Shown piece by piece: positions 1-6,841 of a stretch of 12,491 nucleotides of DNA. Position 1 is the first letter of the stretch. Every line of letters starts with the position of its first letter. This DNA comes from Rickettsiales bacterium TMED211 (lineage in GTDB: Bacteria; Pseudomonadota; Alphaproteobacteria; TMED127), in contig NHJI01000059.1 of the NCBI GenBank assembly GCA_002169685.1, positions 2,929 to 15,419 of the forward strand. Direction: 5' to 3'. The position numbers and the translations under genes were made by a program. Below the pieces are notes generated by a model. It was given only the letters and a program-made list of their open reading frames with translations. It had not been told where the DNA came from and made no database searches.

Positions 1-524
1 AATCTTAATCTCGCCATTGTTTCATCAAATAATCTAATCCAGGCATTTGAACTTGTAGTAGATTTATCAATTAATAACTTCTCAATCGATTCATTTTTTT
101 GATACTTTTTAAATTGTCTTTGTATATTTATCCAAGATAAATACTTAGATTTGAAAGACTTATTTAGCTTTGTTTGATTTAACTTATTTATTTCTAACGT
201 AAAAAAAATTAATTTACTTTCTATTTGATTAACTTTTTCTTGAGTTTTTTGGTAAAAAATAGTCTTTTTAGGATCTAGTTGATCTGTACAATGGAATAAA
301 AATATATAACTTTTAATTTTAACTATCAGTTCTTCAATTTTCTCATATTCAGAGACGACTTTATCGATTTTTTTAGTTTCAACCCTTGAAATTTTTCCTT
401 TGTATTTTTTACAAAAATTAACAACCTCAGAGTCAAGTAATGAAATATCGTCCTTAAACTCTTTTGAATCACTTGATGGATAAAAATCTGTCAAATCCCA
501 TATCGGCAATTCTAAATTTTTCAT
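1..524 (-). CDS. pepF: M3 family oligoendopeptidase F, N-terminal part (3' end beyond window)
   Basis: The minus-strand reading frame from the ATG at 524 stays open to the window edge and gives 174 complete codons. The start reads MKNLELPIWDLTDFYPSSDS, matching the LPxWDLsDlYP opening of the PepF/M3 clade. Further family-like blocks are the KYKGKI segment (residues 40-45), FFTLEINKLN (107-116) and NAWIRLFDETMARLR (160-174). The catalytic HExxH zinc motif lies in the missing C-terminal half, so catalysis cannot be verified here. By family knowledge this is a cytoplasmic zinc metallopeptidase that cleaves oligopeptides. The start is supported by the N-terminal match and by a purine-rich AGGGAG just upstream, though only two bases separate it from the ATG. 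It is divergent from the acyl-CoA synthetase at 570. No frame disruption is visible. Confidence 0.88.
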   Translation of the reverse strand, partial: MKNLELPIWDLTDFYPSSDSKEFKDDISLLDSEVVNFCKKYKGKISRVETKKIDKVVSEYEKIEELIVKIKSYIFLFHCTDQLDPKKTIFYQKTQEKVNQIESKLIFFTLEINKLNQTKLNKSFKSKYLSWINIQRQFKKYQKNESIEKLLIDKSTTSSNAWIRLFDETMARLR

Positions 525-526
525 AT

Positions 527-532
527 CTCCCT
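527..532 (-). promoter_or_regulatory. Shine-Dalgarno site of pepF
   Basis: On the minus strand AGGGAG precedes the ATG at 524 with a very short 2-base gap. It is the only purine-rich ribosome-binding sequence in the 45-bp divergent spacer and supports the chosen start. The short spacing makes it less than ideal. Confidence 0.5.
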
Positions 533-534
533 GC

Positions 535-563
535 TCAACATTTAGTTAATAATAGTTTATGAT
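535..563 (+). promoter_or_regulatory. Predicted promoter giving a leaderless acyl-CoA synthetase mRNA
   Basis: TCAACA (535-540) and TATGAT (558-563) are separated by exactly 17 bp; the first matches TTGACA at four positions and the second TATAAT at five. The expected transcription start, about seven bases after the -10 box, falls at or next to the ATG at 570. No Shine-Dalgarno sequence precedes that ATG, which fits a leaderless transcript. The site is read from consensus only. Confidence 0.42.
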
Positions 564-578
564 ACTTTTATGAATCAA
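549..578 (-). promoter_or_regulatory. Predicted sigma70-type promoter for pepF
   Basis: On the minus strand TTGATT (578-573) and TATTAT (554-549) are separated by 18 bp, each matching the -35/-10 consensus at four or five of six positions. Transcription would begin near 542 and give an untranslated leader of roughly 18 bases carrying the AGGGAG site. The -35 element lies inside the first codons of the divergent acyl-CoA synthetase gene, so the two promoters overlap back to back. This is a prediction from consensus matching in very AT-rich DNA, where chance matches are common. Confidence 0.35.
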
Positions 579-2261
579 GACATAAATATAGTAGATTATA
601 AAAAAATTTCAAACTTAAGTGATCTTTTTCAATTTCAATTAAAAAAAACTCCATTTAATAATTTTTTATATTCAAGAAAAGCTAATATATGGAAAGGTTA
701 TTCTTTTTCCGAACTCTATCAAAAAATAATAAAGATAAGCTCTTTCTTACAAAGTAAGAATGTAAGAAAAAACGATAGAGTTTTATTAATAAGTAGTAAT
801 AGAGTTGAATGGTTTATCTCTGATATGGCTATTTTATCGATTGGGGGGATTACTGTTCCAAGCTTTTCTACCAATAACATTGATGATAATAAATTTATTT
901 TATTAGATAGCGATCCTAGTATGATAATAATTGAGAATATTAAGATATATAAAAAAAATATTTCAATACTCTCGAAGTTTAGATCAAAAATATTTTTTAT
1001 TGATAATAATCCAAATTTCGTATCTTTTGAAAATGTTTATTCTCAAAAATTTTCAAAAATACGTATACCTAAAATTAATAAAAAAGATATCTGCTCTATA
1101 ATTTACACCTCTGGAACAAGTGGTAAGCCCAAAGGAGTCATGCTTTCTCATGGAGCTATCATACATAATTGTGAAGCAGCTTTTGAACTGCTTAAAGGTA
1201 TAAGAATATTAAATGAAAAATTTCTTTCATTTTTACCTTTATCGCATTCCTATGAAAGAATGGCAGGTTTATATTTCCCATTAAGTATTGGGGCAAAGAT
1301 CTATTATTGTGAGTCCTTGGATAAAATTAATAGAGACTTTTTAGATATCAGGCCAACTCTAGTTACAGCTGTACCTCGGCTATACGAAAATATATTTAAA
1401 AAAATTAACTCAAAATTTGAAAAAGAGAGTTTTCTAGTAAAACTTTTATTCAAGGAAACCTTAAGATTGGGAGAAAAAAAAAGAATTAAAAAATTATTTT
1501 TTAGTGAAAAATTAATAGATTACTTCTTAGAACATATGATTAGAAATAAAATTAAAAGGATTTTTGGTGGGAATCTTAAAACATTTATTTCTGGTGGAGC
1601 GGCATTGGACCCAGATATTGGTAATTTTTTTTTAAATATGGGCTGCAATATATTACAGGGTTATGGACAAACTGAAGCAGGGCCATTAATTAGTTGTAAC
1701 AGTTTAATAGAAAACAAAACACTAACTGTAGGTAAGCCAGTAAAAAATGTTTTAGTAAAAATTAGTTCTATTGGAGAAATTCTTGTTAAAGGAGAAAATG
1801 TTATGAAAGGTTATTGGAAAAATCAAAGACTCACTGAGGAAACAATAAGAAATAATTGGCTGCATACTGGGGACTTAGGTTATTTTGATCAAAAAAACAG
1901 GCTTATTATTAATGGTAGAAAAAAAGATTTAATTGTTACTTCAGGTGGAGAAAACATTTCTCCACAAAAAATAGAAAACCATTTAATTCTCCATGAAGAA
2001 ATTGAACAGTCTATAGTTTTTGGTGACTCTAAACCATACCTGGTAGCAATTATTGTCTTAAAAAAAAATGCAAAAAAAGAAATAATTAAAGAAAAAGTAT
2101 CTGCTACAAATAAAAAACTTAACGCAACAGAAAAAATAAGAAAGTATTTGATAATTTTTGATCAATTCACATATGAAAATGGTTTTCTTACTCAAACACT
2201 AAAAATAAAAAGAGAAAAAGTTTTTAAGTTTTATAAAGAACAAATAAATGCACTCTATTAA
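570..2261 (+). CDS. Long-chain acyl-CoA synthetase (AMP-forming, FAA1/COG1022-like)
   Basis: The 563-residue product is an adenylate-forming enzyme of the ANL superfamily, expected to activate a fatty acid to acyl-AMP and then acyl-CoA. Visible core motifs, in order: the phosphate-binding loop YTSGTSGKPKGV (179-190), the FLPLSHSYERMAG segment (221-233) typical of long-chain acyl-CoA synthetases, SGGAALDP (341-348), GYGQTEAG (364-371), the TGD motif (433-435), the hinge and A8 loop GRKKDLIVTSGGENISP (449-465), and near the C-terminus TLKIKR (543-548), where Lys545 is the expected catalytic lysine. Length is slightly below the usual 590-640. No signal peptide or membrane segment is evident, so it probably acts in the cytoplasm or at the membrane surface. 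No Shine-Dalgarno sequence is seen; a promoter ending at the ATG suggests leaderless translation. The exact chain-length preference cannot be read from sequence. Confidence 0.9.
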   Translation: MNQDINIVDYKKISNLSDLFQFQLKKTPFNNFLYSRKANIWKGYSFSELYQKIIKISSFLQSKNVRKNDRVLLISSNRVEWFISDMAILSIGGITVPSFSTNNIDDNKFILLDSDPSMIIIENIKIYKKNISILSKFRSKIFFIDNNPNFVSFENVYSQKFSKIRIPKINKKDICSIIYTSGTSGKPKGVMLSHGAIIHNCEAAFELLKGIRILNEKFLSFLPLSHSYERMAGLYFPLSIGAKIYYCESLDKINRDFLDIRPTLVTAVPRLYENIFKKINSKFEKESFLVKLLFKETLRLGEKKRIKKLFFSEKLIDYFLEHMIRNKIKRIFGGNLKTFISGGAALDPDIGNFFLNMGCNILQGYGQTEAGPLISCNSLIENKTLTVGKPVKNVLVKISSIGEILVKGENVMKGYWKNQRLTEETIRNNWLHTGDLGYFDQKNRLIINGRKKDLIVTSGGENISPQKIENHLILHEEIEQSIVFGDSKPYLVAIIVLKKNAKKEIIKEKVSATNKKLNATEKIRKYLIIFDQFTYENGFLTQTLKIKREKVFKFYKEQINALY

Positions 2262-2296
2262 TCTATGTTTTTATTTCATTTTTGTATCATTGTAAG

Positions 2297-2321
2297 AACT
2301 AACTGTTGTATAAACTAACTG
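2297..2321 (+). repeat. Two AACTAACTG direct repeats around a possible -10 box
   Basis: AACTAACTG occurs at 2297-2305 and again at 2313-2321, a 16-bp period. A TATAAA (2309-2314) sits between and partly inside the second copy, 23 bases before the methyltransferase start. This could be an operator or simply chance; no good -35 element is found at the right distance. The 75-bp spacer holds no other recognisable signal and no Shine-Dalgarno sequence for the downstream gene. Confidence 0.25.
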
Positions 2322-2336
2322 AATTAATTTAAGATT

Positions 2337-3164
2337 ATGGAGGATTTATTTTTGGAATGTATAATTTGCAAATTTAATACTAATAAAATTACTCCTTATA
2401 TTCTTAAATGTCCAAATTGTAATTTCTACATGTCTTCATTAAAACCAGGGGTAGGACAAGACGTTAAAGGAATAAGTGACCTTAGAAAAAAAAACTTTAA
2501 AAAATTAATTAAAACTATCGAAACCTACCAAAAAAAACCGGATTTATTAGAGATTGGTTCTGGAGATGGTTACTTCATTGAAGAATGTATTAAAAAACAA
2601 ATAAAAATCACTGGTTCAGAGGCATCAGAAAAAAGCCTTAATTATCTAAAATTAAAATTTAAGGTAAATTTGCTAAAACTCAGTATGCCATTAAAAAATA
2701 ATATCTTACTAGAAAAAAAATATAATGTAATTATTTTTAATGATGTTTTCGAGCACCTTAAAAACATACACGTTGTTGTAAAACAGTTAAAAACAATGAT
2801 CACAGACGACGGTATCATTTTAATTAACCTTCCATCATCTCAGGGCATAATTTTTAGATTGTCAGAATTTTTGTATAAATTTGGTTTAAATAAATTTTAT
2901 GATAGGCTTTGGCAAAAAGGTATGTCTTCTCCACATTTGAGCTATTTTAATAAAAAAAATCTTATTGAACTATTTAAGGGCCACAATTTTCATATTGTTT
3001 TTACTGGTCATCTTGATTCTGTAAGTTTTAAGAATAAAGAAAGAATTAAATCTAGTCATAAAAATAAATTATTTGTCCTCTTGCTATCTTTTGGGCTAAG
3101 TATCTTTTTTCTTTTACAAAAATTATTACCTAAAGATATTATTTATATAATCTTTAAAAAATGA
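2337..3164 (+). CDS. Class I SAM-dependent methyltransferase with N-terminal zinc ribbon
   Basis: The 275-residue protein starts with a probable zinc ribbon formed by Cys8, Cys11, Cys25 and Cys28 (CxxC-13-CxxC). A Rossmann methyltransferase domain follows: motif I LLEIGSGDGYF (70-80) binds S-adenosylmethionine, GSEAS (93-97) fits the acidic ribose-binding position, and FNDVFEHL (134-141) fits motif IV of the Methyltransf_23 type. HLSYFNKKNLIELF (200-213) is the usual late motif. A hydrophobic stretch at about 245-261 may anchor the C-terminus to the membrane. Relatives of this build are frequent among surface-polysaccharide and lipid-modifying genes, but the substrate cannot be told. It lies 75 bp after the acyl-CoA synthetase, with no Shine-Dalgarno at the ATG, and ends 16 bp from the convergent epimerase gene. 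The epimerase next door supports, but does not prove, a glycan role. Confidence 0.78.
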   Translation: MEDLFLECIICKFNTNKITPYILKCPNCNFYMSSLKPGVGQDVKGISDLRKKNFKKLIKTIETYQKKPDLLEIGSGDGYFIEECIKKQIKITGSEASEKSLNYLKLKFKVNLLKLSMPLKNNILLEKKYNVIIFNDVFEHLKNIHVVVKQLKTMITDDGIILINLPSSQGIIFRLSEFLYKFGLNKFYDRLWQKGMSSPHLSYFNKKNLIELFKGHNFHIVFTGHLDSVSFKNKERIKSSHKNKLFVLLLSFGLSIFFLLQKLLPKDIIYIIFKK

Positions 3165-3181
3165 TTTTAAACTAGAATCAT
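3161..3181 (-). terminator. Weak hairpin terminator between convergent genes
   Basis: The 21 bases ATGATTTTAAACTAGAATCAT form a nine-pair stem (one G-T pair) with a three-base loop that spans both stop codons. On the minus strand it is followed directly by a run of T residues at 3160-3155, as expected for intrinsic termination of the epimerase operon. On the plus strand the following sequence is T-rich but lacks a clean run. The stem is almost all A/T, so it would be weak. Confidence 0.35.
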
Positions 3182-4152
3182 CAATTTATTTTATAATAAC
3201 TTTTATACCATTTTATAAACTTTGGAATCCCATCCTTTATCTTTGTGGTAGGCTTAAATTTTAAGTCTTTCTTACTTTGACTAATTTCCGCAAAAGTTTC
3301 TGGAACATCTCCAGGTTGAAGTGGCAAGAAGTTTCTTTTTGCTTTAATTCCAAGATTTTTTTCTATAATTTCAATAAAATCTAGAAGGTCCTCTGAGTTA
3401 TTATTTCCGAGATTATAAATATTGTGGTAAAATTCTTTTTTACTTTCATAAAGAATAGAACCATTAATTCCATTAACTATATCATCAATATATGTAAAAT
3501 CTCTTTTCATCTTACCAAAATTAAAGATATCTATTTTTCTTTTTTCCAGAATTTTTTTTGTAAAAATAAACGTTGCCATATCAGGTCTACCCCAAGGTCC
3601 ATAAACAGTAAAGAATCTCAAGCCGATACATTGAATTTTATATAGTTTTGAGTAACATTCTGCCAAAAGTTCCGTAGACTTTTTAGTTGCTGCATATAAT
3701 GACATTGGGTTATCAACTCTTTGTTTAGTTGAAAAAGGTAGTTCTTTATTTCCTCCATAAACAGAGGAAGAACTTGCATAAATAAATTTCTTGATTTTTC
3801 TCTCTTTCACAATCTCTAATATATTTAACTGGCCCATAAGATTTGAATCAATATATGAATAAGGATCTTTTAATGAATGCCTTACTCCAGCTTGGGCTGC
3901 AAGATTGATCACACAATCAATTTCAATCTGTTTAAGTTTCTTATTTTTTAATAGATTCTTGTTTTGTATATCCGACTTTATAAATATAAATTTATCATCT
4001 AATTTTAATTGATTAAGTCTACTTAATTTTAATTTAACATCGTAATAGTTATTTAAATTATCTACTCCAATAACAAGATGATCCTCATTCAGAAGAAGTT
4101 TTGTTGTATGAAAACCAATGAAACCCGCGCAACCAGTTAATAAAATATTCAT
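3181..4152 (-). CDS. NAD-dependent epimerase, UDP-glucuronate 4-epimerase-like
   Basis: The 323-residue product is an extended short-chain dehydrogenase (NAD-dependent epimerase/dehydratase family). The NAD-binding GxxGxxG is Gly7, Gly10 and Gly13 in LLTGCAGFIG. LNNYYDVKLK (33-42), LAAQAGVRHSL (84-94), YASSSSVYGGN (125-135), the catalytic Tyr153-xxx-Lys157 pair in SLYAATKKS, and RFFTVYGPWGRPDMA (179-193) follow in order. QPGDVPETFAEI (279-290) near the C-terminus is also typical. These blocks match the group that interconverts UDP-glucuronate and UDP-galacturonate for capsule or lipopolysaccharide. Length is normal. The gene starts 4 bp after the DUF1244 stop and is probably co-transcribed with it and the amidohydrolase. 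Substrate is inferred from sequence resemblance; another UDP-sugar 4-epimerisation is possible. Confidence 0.87.
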   Translation of the reverse strand: MNILLTGCAGFIGFHTTKLLLNEDHLVIGVDNLNNYYDVKLKLSRLNQLKLDDKFIFIKSDIQNKNLLKNKKLKQIEIDCVINLAAQAGVRHSLKDPYSYIDSNLMGQLNILEIVKERKIKKFIYASSSSVYGGNKELPFSTKQRVDNPMSLYAATKKSTELLAECYSKLYKIQCIGLRFFTVYGPWGRPDMATFIFTKKILEKRKIDIFNFGKMKRDFTYIDDIVNGINGSILYESKKEFYHNIYNLGNNNSEDLLDFIEIIEKNLGIKAKRNFLPLQPGDVPETFAEISQSKKDLKFKPTTKIKDGIPKFIKWYKSYYKIN

Positions 4153-4156
4153 ATTT

Positions 4157-4411
4157 TTATTTTATCGGTTTTTGAAATTTTTCTTTCCATGAAGAGTAAG
4201 ACATTCCATATACTTTATTTCTTGATTCTTCATAATCTATTTTAATATCAAGTAATTTTGCTTCTTCCGTCATCCACTTTGATAAGCAATTTCTACAAAA
4301 ACCTGCTAAATTCATTAAATCAATATTTTGAAGATCTGTATTTTCTTGCAAATGTTTAACTAGTCTTCTATAGGTTGCTGCTTCAAGTTGTATTTGATCT
4401 TCATTTTTCAT
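4157..4411 (-). CDS. DUF1244 family protein
   Basis: This 84-residue protein matches the DUF1244 family by its NLAGFCRNCLSKW core (34-46), which carries the Cys39/Cys42 pair, and its YGMSYSSWKEKFQ tail (68-80). No function is established for the family that I can state. The CxxC pair could bind a metal or be redox active, but only two cysteines are present, so a single chain would lack a full zinc site unless the protein is oligomeric. No membrane segment or signal peptide is seen. Its ATG overlaps the stop of the upstream N-formylglutamate amidohydrolase gene as ATGA (4408-4411), implying translational coupling, and the epimerase gene follows after 4 bp. The start is fixed by that overlap. 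Confidence 0.85.
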   Translation of the reverse strand: MKNEDQIQLEAATYRRLVKHLQENTDLQNIDLMNLAGFCRNCLSKWMTEEAKLLDIKIDYEESRNKVYGMSYSSWKEKFQKPIK

Positions 4412-5166
4412 TTTCTTCTACTTTCTAAAATAGTTTCAAAAGATTTTTTTAAAATACTAGTCCATTTATTAATTCCTTTTTGATTACAAATCAAATCGTT
4501 TCTAATTTCTATACTTAAATTAGGTAATTTTTTTTTTTCTGAGTGAAAATCTAATGTATGGTTATAGAGATGACCTGAGTAGGGGTAATTGTTACCTACA
4601 TTTATATTTAATGAATTTAAATATTTTAACATTGGCACTAATAAGGAAATATCATTATTCCATAACAGCCCTATTTCATTAGGTCTATTAAAAGTCTCAC
4701 ATTTCTTAGTAAAACTGTGAATTGATATCAAGTTTATTTTCTTTTTTAAAGCTAGTTTATTAATTACCTTACTCAAAGATATATGATATTTTGTGTAAAA
4801 CTTATTTATTCTTTTATTCTTTTCTTCTTTTTTTATTTTAAGATTTCCTGGCACCTTTGTCCCAAAGGATTCTTCTAATATTAAATCATCGTCTTTAAGT
4901 TTCCTATTAGGGTCTATTAATAAACGTGAAAAATTAGATACAAAACAACAAGCTTTTAATTGTTTAGTTAATTGAATTGTTAATAGTCTTGATCCAATGT
5001 CAAAAGCTATGTGTGATGATATACTTTTTTTATCTAAGCCTAGATTATTATATGAGTTTGGTATTTGATTAGATGAATGGTCACAAATAAAAAGTATTTC
5101 TTCTCTTGAAGAATTTTCTTTTTTAAAATCAAAATAACTAAAAACTTCGTTTGAGATTTTTTCCAT
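4408..5166 (-). CDS. N-formylglutamate amidohydrolase family protein
   Basis: The 252-residue protein belongs to the N-formylglutamate amidohydrolase family (FGase), whose founding members release formate from N-formyl-L-glutamate in histidine breakdown. Visible blocks are FICDHSSNQIP (26-36), HIAFDIGS (52-59), NFSRLLIDPNR (78-88), SIHSFT (148-153), NNYPYSGHLYNHT (192-204) and LSIEIRNDL (217-225). The His, Asp and Glu residues in these blocks are the likely metal and catalytic ligands. No other histidine-utilisation gene is in view, so the true substrate may differ from N-formylglutamate. It is first in a three-gene minus-strand operon, overlaps DUF1244 by four bases, and is divergent from pyk across about 65 bp. 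No Shine-Dalgarno is visible before the ATG, only a run of A residues. Confidence 0.84.
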   Translation of the reverse strand: MEKISNEVFSYFDFKKENSSREEILFICDHSSNQIPNSYNNLGLDKKSISSHIAFDIGSRLLTIQLTKQLKACCFVSNFSRLLIDPNRKLKDDDLILEESFGTKVPGNLKIKKEEKNKRINKFYTKYHISLSKVINKLALKKKINLISIHSFTKKCETFNRPNEIGLLWNNDISLLVPMLKYLNSLNINVGNNYPYSGHLYNHTLDFHSEKKKLPNLSIEIRNDLICNQKGINKWTSILKKSFETILESRRK

Positions 5167-5187
5167 AATTTTTTTTTTATAGTGACT

Positions 5188-5216
5188 TTTATAATAGTCT
5201 ATTCCTGTAATATAAT
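5188..5216 (+). promoter_or_regulatory. Predicted pyk promoter in the divergent FGase/pyk spacer
   Basis: A perfect TATAAT lies at 5211-5216, with TTTATA (5188-5193) 17 bp upstream as a poor -35 box. Transcription would start near 5223, leaving only about nine bases before the ATG at 5232. A second perfect TATAAT at 5190-5195 would give a leader of about 30 bases, but has no credible -35 box. The minus strand also offers TATTAT and TATAAA for the amidohydrolase operon. Base composition makes chance matches likely. Confidence 0.35.
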
Positions 5217-5231
5217 ATATGTTAATTGCTT

Positions 5232-6647
5232 ATGTTAAGGGAAAGAAATACAAAAATCATTGCAACTTTGGGTCCTTCATCATCATCCCCCTCAAAAATT
5301 CATTCACTTTTCAAAGCTGGAGCTGATATATTTAGACTGAATTTTAGCCATGGATCACATTCAGAACACAGAAAAAGAGTTTTTCATATAAGACAGTATG
5401 AAAAAAGAATAGGAAGACCAATAGCAATTCTTGGAGATTTACAGGGTCCTAAATTAAGAATAGGAAAGTTTTCTAAACCTTATTTTATCCTAAAATCTAA
5501 TGACAGGTTTATCCTAGATTTAAATACACAACTTGGTTCTAATAAAAGAGTTTGTCTACCTCATCCTGAAATTTTTAGTTCAGTTAAAGTTAACTCAGAA
5601 ATTTTAATTGATGATGGAAAAATAAAGTTATTTGTAAAAAAAGTCGAGTCTGGAAAAATTATAACTGAAGTTATTAATGGTGGAAAAATTTCAAATAATA
5701 AAGGTGTTAATATTCCTCAAACATTCCTAAAACTATCTTCTTTAACAAAAAAAGATCTCAAAGATTTAGAATTATCTCTTGATCTTTGTCTAGATTATGT
5801 TGCTCTTTCATTCGTTCAAAAAGCTGATGATATTATTAAATTAAGAAAATTAGTTGGGAGCCAAACCGCTATTATGGCTAAATTTGAAAAACCTTTGGCT
5901 ATACAAAAAATGAATGAAATTTTAAAGCATTCTGATGCAGCTATGGTTGCACGAGGTGATCTAGGTGTTGAGATGCCCCCAGAAGACGTTCCCATAATCC
6001 AAAAAAAATTAGTTCAAGCGTCAAGAGATCAAGGAAAACCAGTTGTTGTTGCAACACAAATGCTTGACTCAATGATCAGTTCCCCTTCTCCTACAAGAGC
6101 AGAAGCATCTGACGTAGCAACTGCTGTTTATGATAGTGCAGATTGCTTAATGTTATCAGCTGAAACTGCAGCTGGTAAATATCCAATAGAATCAGTTAAG
6201 ATTATGGACAGAATTATTAGAGGAGTTGAAGGAGATTCTTCATATAGAGAATCTTTAAATAATAAAAAAGTATCTTTGGAAGAAACTACATCAGATGCGA
6301 TAAGTTCTGCAGCATCTAATGTGATTAAAACAGTTTCAGCGAAAGCAATATTTACTTATACAAGGTCTGGAACAACTGCAAAGAGAGCATCAAGAGAACG
6401 ACCTAGTGTTCCAATTATTGGATTATCACCAGACAGATTAATTGCTCGTCAACTAGCACTGATTTGGGGTGTGCATACTATTCATGCTTTGGAGCCAAAG
6501 AGTTTTTCAGGGATGATAGAGAACGCATGTCAGCTTGCAAAAAAAGAAGGCATCGTTAAAAAAGGTGATAGTGTTGTAATTACGGCCGGTGCACCAATCG
6601 GTGTTTCTGGCTCAACCAATAATCTTAGGATTGCGAAAATAAACTAA
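5232..6647 (+). CDS. pyk: Pyruvate kinase
   Basis: The enzyme converts phosphoenolpyruvate and ADP to pyruvate and ATP in the last step of glycolysis. I start it at the ATG at 5232 (471 residues, opening [17 protein letters not shown]); a TTG two codons upstream is in frame but less likely. Motifs in order: FRLNFSHG (34-41), [11 protein letters not shown] (68-78), [10 protein letters not shown] (187-196), MAKFEKP (215-221) with catalytic Lys217 and metal ligand Glu219, ARGDLG (240-245) with Asp243, ATQMLDSM (274-281), [10 protein letters not shown] (287-296) and [13 protein letters not shown] (306-318). The C-terminal domain ends with [13 protein letters not shown] (451-463). Lys74 occupies the place of the potassium-associated Glu117 of the rabbit muscle enzyme, which predicts potassium-independent activity. 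Length is normal. The stop codon is nested with that of rpmJ on the other strand. Confidence 0.96.
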   Translation: MLRERNTKIIATLGPSSSSPSKIHSLFKAGADIFRLNFSHGSHSEHRKRVFHIRQYEKRIGRPIAILGDLQGPKLRIGKFSKPYFILKSNDRFILDLNTQLGSNKRVCLPHPEIFSSVKVNSEILIDDGKIKLFVKKVESGKIITEVINGGKISNNKGVNIPQTFLKLSSLTKKDLKDLELSLDLCLDYVALSFVQKADDIIKLRKLVGSQTAIMAKFEKPLAIQKMNEILKHSDAAMVARGDLGVEMPPEDVPIIQKKLVQASRDQGKPVVVATQMLDSMISSPSPTRAEASDVATAVYDSADCLMLSAETAAGKYPIESVKIMDRIIRGVEGDSSYRESLNNKKVSLEETTSDAISSAASNVIKTVSAKAIFTYTRSGTTAKRASRERPSVPIIGLSPDRLIARQLALIWGVHTIHALEPKSFSGMIENACQLAKKEGIVKKGDSVVITAGAPIGVSGSTNNLRIAKIN

Positions 6648-6769
6648 CCTTGCCTAGCTTTAAATCTAGAGTCAGTTTTATTTATAACATAGAGTCTCCC
6701 TTTTCTTTTAACTACTCTACAGTCTCTATGTCTAGTCTTTGCAGATTTTATTGATCTTAAAACTTTCAT
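6644..6769 (-). CDS. rpmJ: Ribosomal protein L36 (bL36), zinc-less form
   Basis: The minus strand encodes a complete 41-residue protein that begins [20 protein letters not shown] and ends [12 protein letters not shown], a clear match to bL36 of the long form. It has one cysteine (Cys17) and lacks the Cys3-His zinc ribbon of the 37-residue L36, so it is the zinc-independent (C-minus) type. It is basic throughout, as expected for a large-subunit protein binding 23S rRNA. Its TAG stop (6646-6644) is interlocked with the TAA stop of pyk (6645-6647) on the opposite strand. A good promoter lies upstream, but no strong Shine-Dalgarno is seen before the ATG. This pyk-rpmJ arrangement recurs, to my knowledge, in alphaproteobacteria. 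Confidence 0.95.
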   Translation of the reverse strand: MKVLRSIKSAKTRHRDCRVVKRKGRLYVINKTDSRFKARQG

Positions 6770-6796
6770 ATGCTTATTACTTATATTAATCTATAC

Positions 6797-6825
6797 TTCA
6801 TAAAATTATTTTAAAAGAATGTCAA
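6797..6825 (-). promoter_or_regulatory. Predicted rpmJ promoter
   Basis: On the minus strand a perfect TTGACA (6825-6820) is followed after 17 bp by TATGAA (6802-6797), which matches TATAAT at four positions. The predicted start near 6790 would leave a leader of about 20 bases before the rpmJ ATG at 6769. This is the best -35 box in the window. The same spacer must also carry the dctQ promoter; TATACT at 6792-6797 on the plus strand is a possible -10 box without a clear partner. Confidence 0.55.
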
Positions 6826-6841
6826 TTAATCAAAAAGATAA

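Noticed and set aside
3424..3645. Plus-strand reading frame of 73 codons
   Set aside because: It lies antisense within the well-supported epimerase gene and its product resembles no family; a shadow frame.
5219..5234. Alternative pyk starts (ATG at 5219, TTG at 5226)
   Set aside because: The ATG at 5219 is in another frame, and the TTG only adds two residues without a ribosome-binding site. The ATG at 5232 matches the usual start of the family.
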